Assembly: GCA_027490195.1 (NCBI GenBank)
Contig: JAIXYN010000028.1
Span: forward strand, 1-64,000
Length of the DNA stretch: 64,000 nt
DNA from: Verrucomicrobiaceae bacterium
GTDB taxonomy: Bacteria > Verrucomicrobiota > Verrucomicrobiia > Verrucomicrobiales > Verrucomicrobiaceae
Direction: 5' to 3'
Position 1 is the first letter of the stretch, and every line of letters starts with the position of its first letter. Made by a program: the position numbers and the translations under genes. Shown piece after piece: positions 62,534-64,000 of the stretch. Below the pieces are notes generated by a model that saw only the letters and a list, made by a program, of their open reading frames with translations, was not told the DNA's origin and searched no databases.

Positions 62534-63799
62534 ATGAACCGACGCACTTTTTTCCACCAAACGTCCGCGCTCGCCGCTGTCTCCGCATTGCCGAAACTTT
62601 ACGCTGCGGATGAGGCAGGGAAGAAGGTCAAAGTGGCCGTGGTGGCGCTGGGCCGGGGCATGCAGCATGTGCAGGCCCTGCTCAAAATTCCGGGCGTGGA
62701 GATCGCCTATCTGGCCGAGGTGGACCCGAAGCGCCTCGAATTGGGCCTCAAGGTCGTCAATGACACGCAGAAGGTGTCCTGCGTGGGTGTGAAGGATTTC
62801 CGTTCGATCCTGGATGACAAGACGGTGGATGCCGTCTTCATCGCCACACCGAATTTTTGGCACACGCCTGCCGCGCTGCTGTGCATGCAGGCTGGCAAGC
62901 ATGTCTATGTAGAAAAGCCCGGCAGTCAGAACGCGCATGAGGCGGAGATGATCGTGGCGGCCTCGAAGAAGTATGACCGTCTGGTGCAGATGGGGAATCA
63001 GCGCCGCACCTGGATGAAGGAGGCGATCGAGGCGCTGCATGGCGGTGCCATCGGCACGGTACGCTTTGGCCGTGGCTTCTACTACAATACACGCAAATCG
63101 GTGGCCATGAACGAGAAGCCCGCGTCACCGGACATCGACTACAACCTCTGGCAGGGCCCGGTGCCGGATGATGCGAAGCATGATTTCAAGTCGATGGCGC
63201 ACTACGACTGGCACTGGTTCTGGCACTGGGGCAACGGCGAGCTCGGCAACAACGGCATCCACTCGCTGGACATCCTGCGCTGGGGCCTCAAGGGCGACTA
63301 TCCGCTGCGCACGACCTACAACGGCGGCCGCTACTTCTACAATGACGCGCAGGAAACACCGGACACCGGCACGGCGGTGTATGACTTCGGCCACGCCGGC
63401 TGCGAGTGGGTGCAGAGCAGCAGCCATCCGCGTGCGGCAGAGAAGCCGCTGGGGGAAGTCATGTTCTATGGCGACAACGGCACCATGGCCATCGCGCGTG
63501 ATTCGTGGATCAACTACGACCTGAAGGGCGTGGAAATGAGCAAGGGCAAAGGCGCTGGTGGCGGTGATCCCGCGCACATGGGCAATTTCATCGAGGCCAT
63601 CCGTGGCAATGCGAAGCTGAACAGCCCGATCGAAGAAGGCCAAAAGAGCACGATGATGTGCCACCTGGGCAACATGGCCTACCGCACGAATACCGTGGTG
63701 AAGTGTGATCCGAAGACCGGGAATGTGCTGGATAACGCGGAGGCGCTGAAGCTCTGGGGACGGGACGGGTATCGGAAGGGCTGGGATGTGAAGATATAG
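62534..63799 (+). CDS. Tat-exported Gfo/Idh/MocA family oxidoreductase
   Basis: A 421-residue protein of the Gfo/Idh/MocA family of NAD(P)-dependent sugar oxidoreductases. The N-terminus NRRTFFHQTSALAAVSALP is a twin-arginine signal. The Rossmann start KVAVVALGRGMQHVQAL is slightly altered from GxGxxG (ALGRGMQ). EKPGSQNAHEAEMI carries the conserved EKP. The second half has GNGELGNNGIHSLDILRW and EVMFYGDNGTMAI. PVC bacteria have many such exported members, tied to glycoside breakdown (oxidation-elimination chemistry). ATG 62534 is chosen for the signal. It lies 45 bases downstream of the autotransporter gene on the same strand. Confidence 0.92.
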   Translation: MNRRTFFHQTSALAAVSALPKLYAADEAGKKVKVAVVALGRGMQHVQALLKIPGVEIAYLAEVDPKRLELGLKVVNDTQKVSCVGVKDFRSILDDKTVDAVFIATPNFWHTPAALLCMQAGKHVYVEKPGSQNAHEAEMIVAASKKYDRLVQMGNQRRTWMKEAIEALHGGAIGTVRFGRGFYYNTRKSVAMNEKPASPDIDYNLWQGPVPDDAKHDFKSMAHYDWHWFWHWGNGELGNNGIHSLDILRWGLKGDYPLRTTYNGGRYFYNDAQETPDTGTAVYDFGHAGCEWVQSSSHPRAAEKPLGEVMFYGDNGTMAIARDSWINYDLKGVEMSKGKGAGGGDPAHMGNFIEAIRGNAKLNSPIEEGQKSTMMCHLGNMAYRTNTVVKCDPKTGNVLDNAEALKLWGRDGYRKGWDVKI

Positions 63800-63812
63800 C
63801 CGACCAGATCAA

Positions 63813-64000
63813 ATGCCTCCCTACTGGAAAACATTTGTCGAACAGCATCAGCTGATCGGACGAGAGTTCTTGCTGCCTGATGATGTCGATTTGTCAGGTG
63901 TTGGCGCAGACATCGAGATTCTCGGTGAAGCCAACATTTTGAATGAGCAGACTGAAAGCTATCCTGGAATAGCGGTGGCTTCTGCCGGATTCTTTCCCGT
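63813..64000 (+). CDS. 5' end of a hypothetical protein, cut by window edge
   Basis: ATG 63813 opens a frame without stops to the edge (62 complete codons): MPPYWKTFVEQHQLIG, FLLPDDVDLSGVGADIEILG, ESYPGIAVASAGFFP. The acidic DD.D.SG.G.D pattern and YPGIAV..AGFFP resemble the start of SMI1/KNR4-like immunity proteins, but I am not sure. It lies 13 bases after the oxidoreductase gene. Confidence 0.55.
   Translation, partial: MPPYWKTFVEQHQLIGREFLLPDDVDLSGVGADIEILGEANILNEQTESYPGIAVASAGFFP

Overview
The window looks like a chromosomal segment of a Verrucomicrobiota bacterium, probably in or near Verrucomicrobiaceae (Prosthecobacter/Verrucomicrobium-like). This is inferred from gene content and GC-rich codon use, not from a marker tree. 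Signs are the paired DUF1501 and cytochrome/DUF1549/DUF1553 proteins, a sulfatase, a sialate O-acetylesterase, an SHD1-domain protein, a Tat-exported Gfo/Idh/MocA protein, PATR-like beta-strand repeats, and many short palindromic repeats. No rRNA, tRNA or CRISPR array was seen.

Layout. 1-5.9 kb: the 3' end of a transposase, a minus-strand operon (cytochrome/DUF1549/DUF1553, a 74-residue membrane protein, DUF1501) and a pseudopilin. 6-11.9 kb: alaS, a REP-associated tyrosine transposase flanked by its palindromes, rsuA, a Gly/Tyr-rich lipoprotein and a YceH-like protein. 11.9-21.5 kb: an intact Deg-type protease followed by a paralog that has lost its triad, an acetylesterase, a peptide-binding lipoprotein, an unknown membrane protein and a sulfatase. 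21.5-27 kb: one compact minus-strand operon (YceI, type III polyketide synthase, flavin hydroxylase, acyl carrier protein, ketosynthase, methyltransferase) that reads as a phenolic-lipid or alkylquinone pathway. 27.1-31.5 kb: a lower-GC accessory island bounded by two copies of the 5' end of the next gene; it holds toxin-antitoxin remnants, a putative metallopeptidase and an ankyrin/SAP-like protein. 31.4-35.6 kb: a NosR-like flavin/iron-sulfur membrane protein, a rhomboid-fold protein without its serine, xerC and a UPF0175/DUF3368 toxin-antitoxin pair. 35.7-51.2 kb: a heparinase-like secreted protein, then two tandem genes encoding a 1091-residue and a 3238-residue envelope protein. These share a repeated large module. 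The giant also carries TPR-like repeats, duplicated secretin/STN-like units, an internal membrane/signal-peptide seam and a PATR-like stretch. 51.2-64 kb: SprT-like protein, serine acetyltransferase, HD protein, Ski2-like helicase, a collapsed panE relic, purine nucleoside phosphorylase next to a MazF-like module with a duplicated punA fragment beyond it, bioB, an autotransporter with a trypsin-like passenger, a Gfo/Idh/MocA oxidoreductase and a cut-off gene.

The best candidates for undescribed biology are the giant modular envelope locus (38233-51229), the type III PKS plus ketosynthase/ACP operon (21575-26993), and the island with flanking gene-start duplication (27114-31537). Functions are inferred from motifs read by eye; no database search was run.
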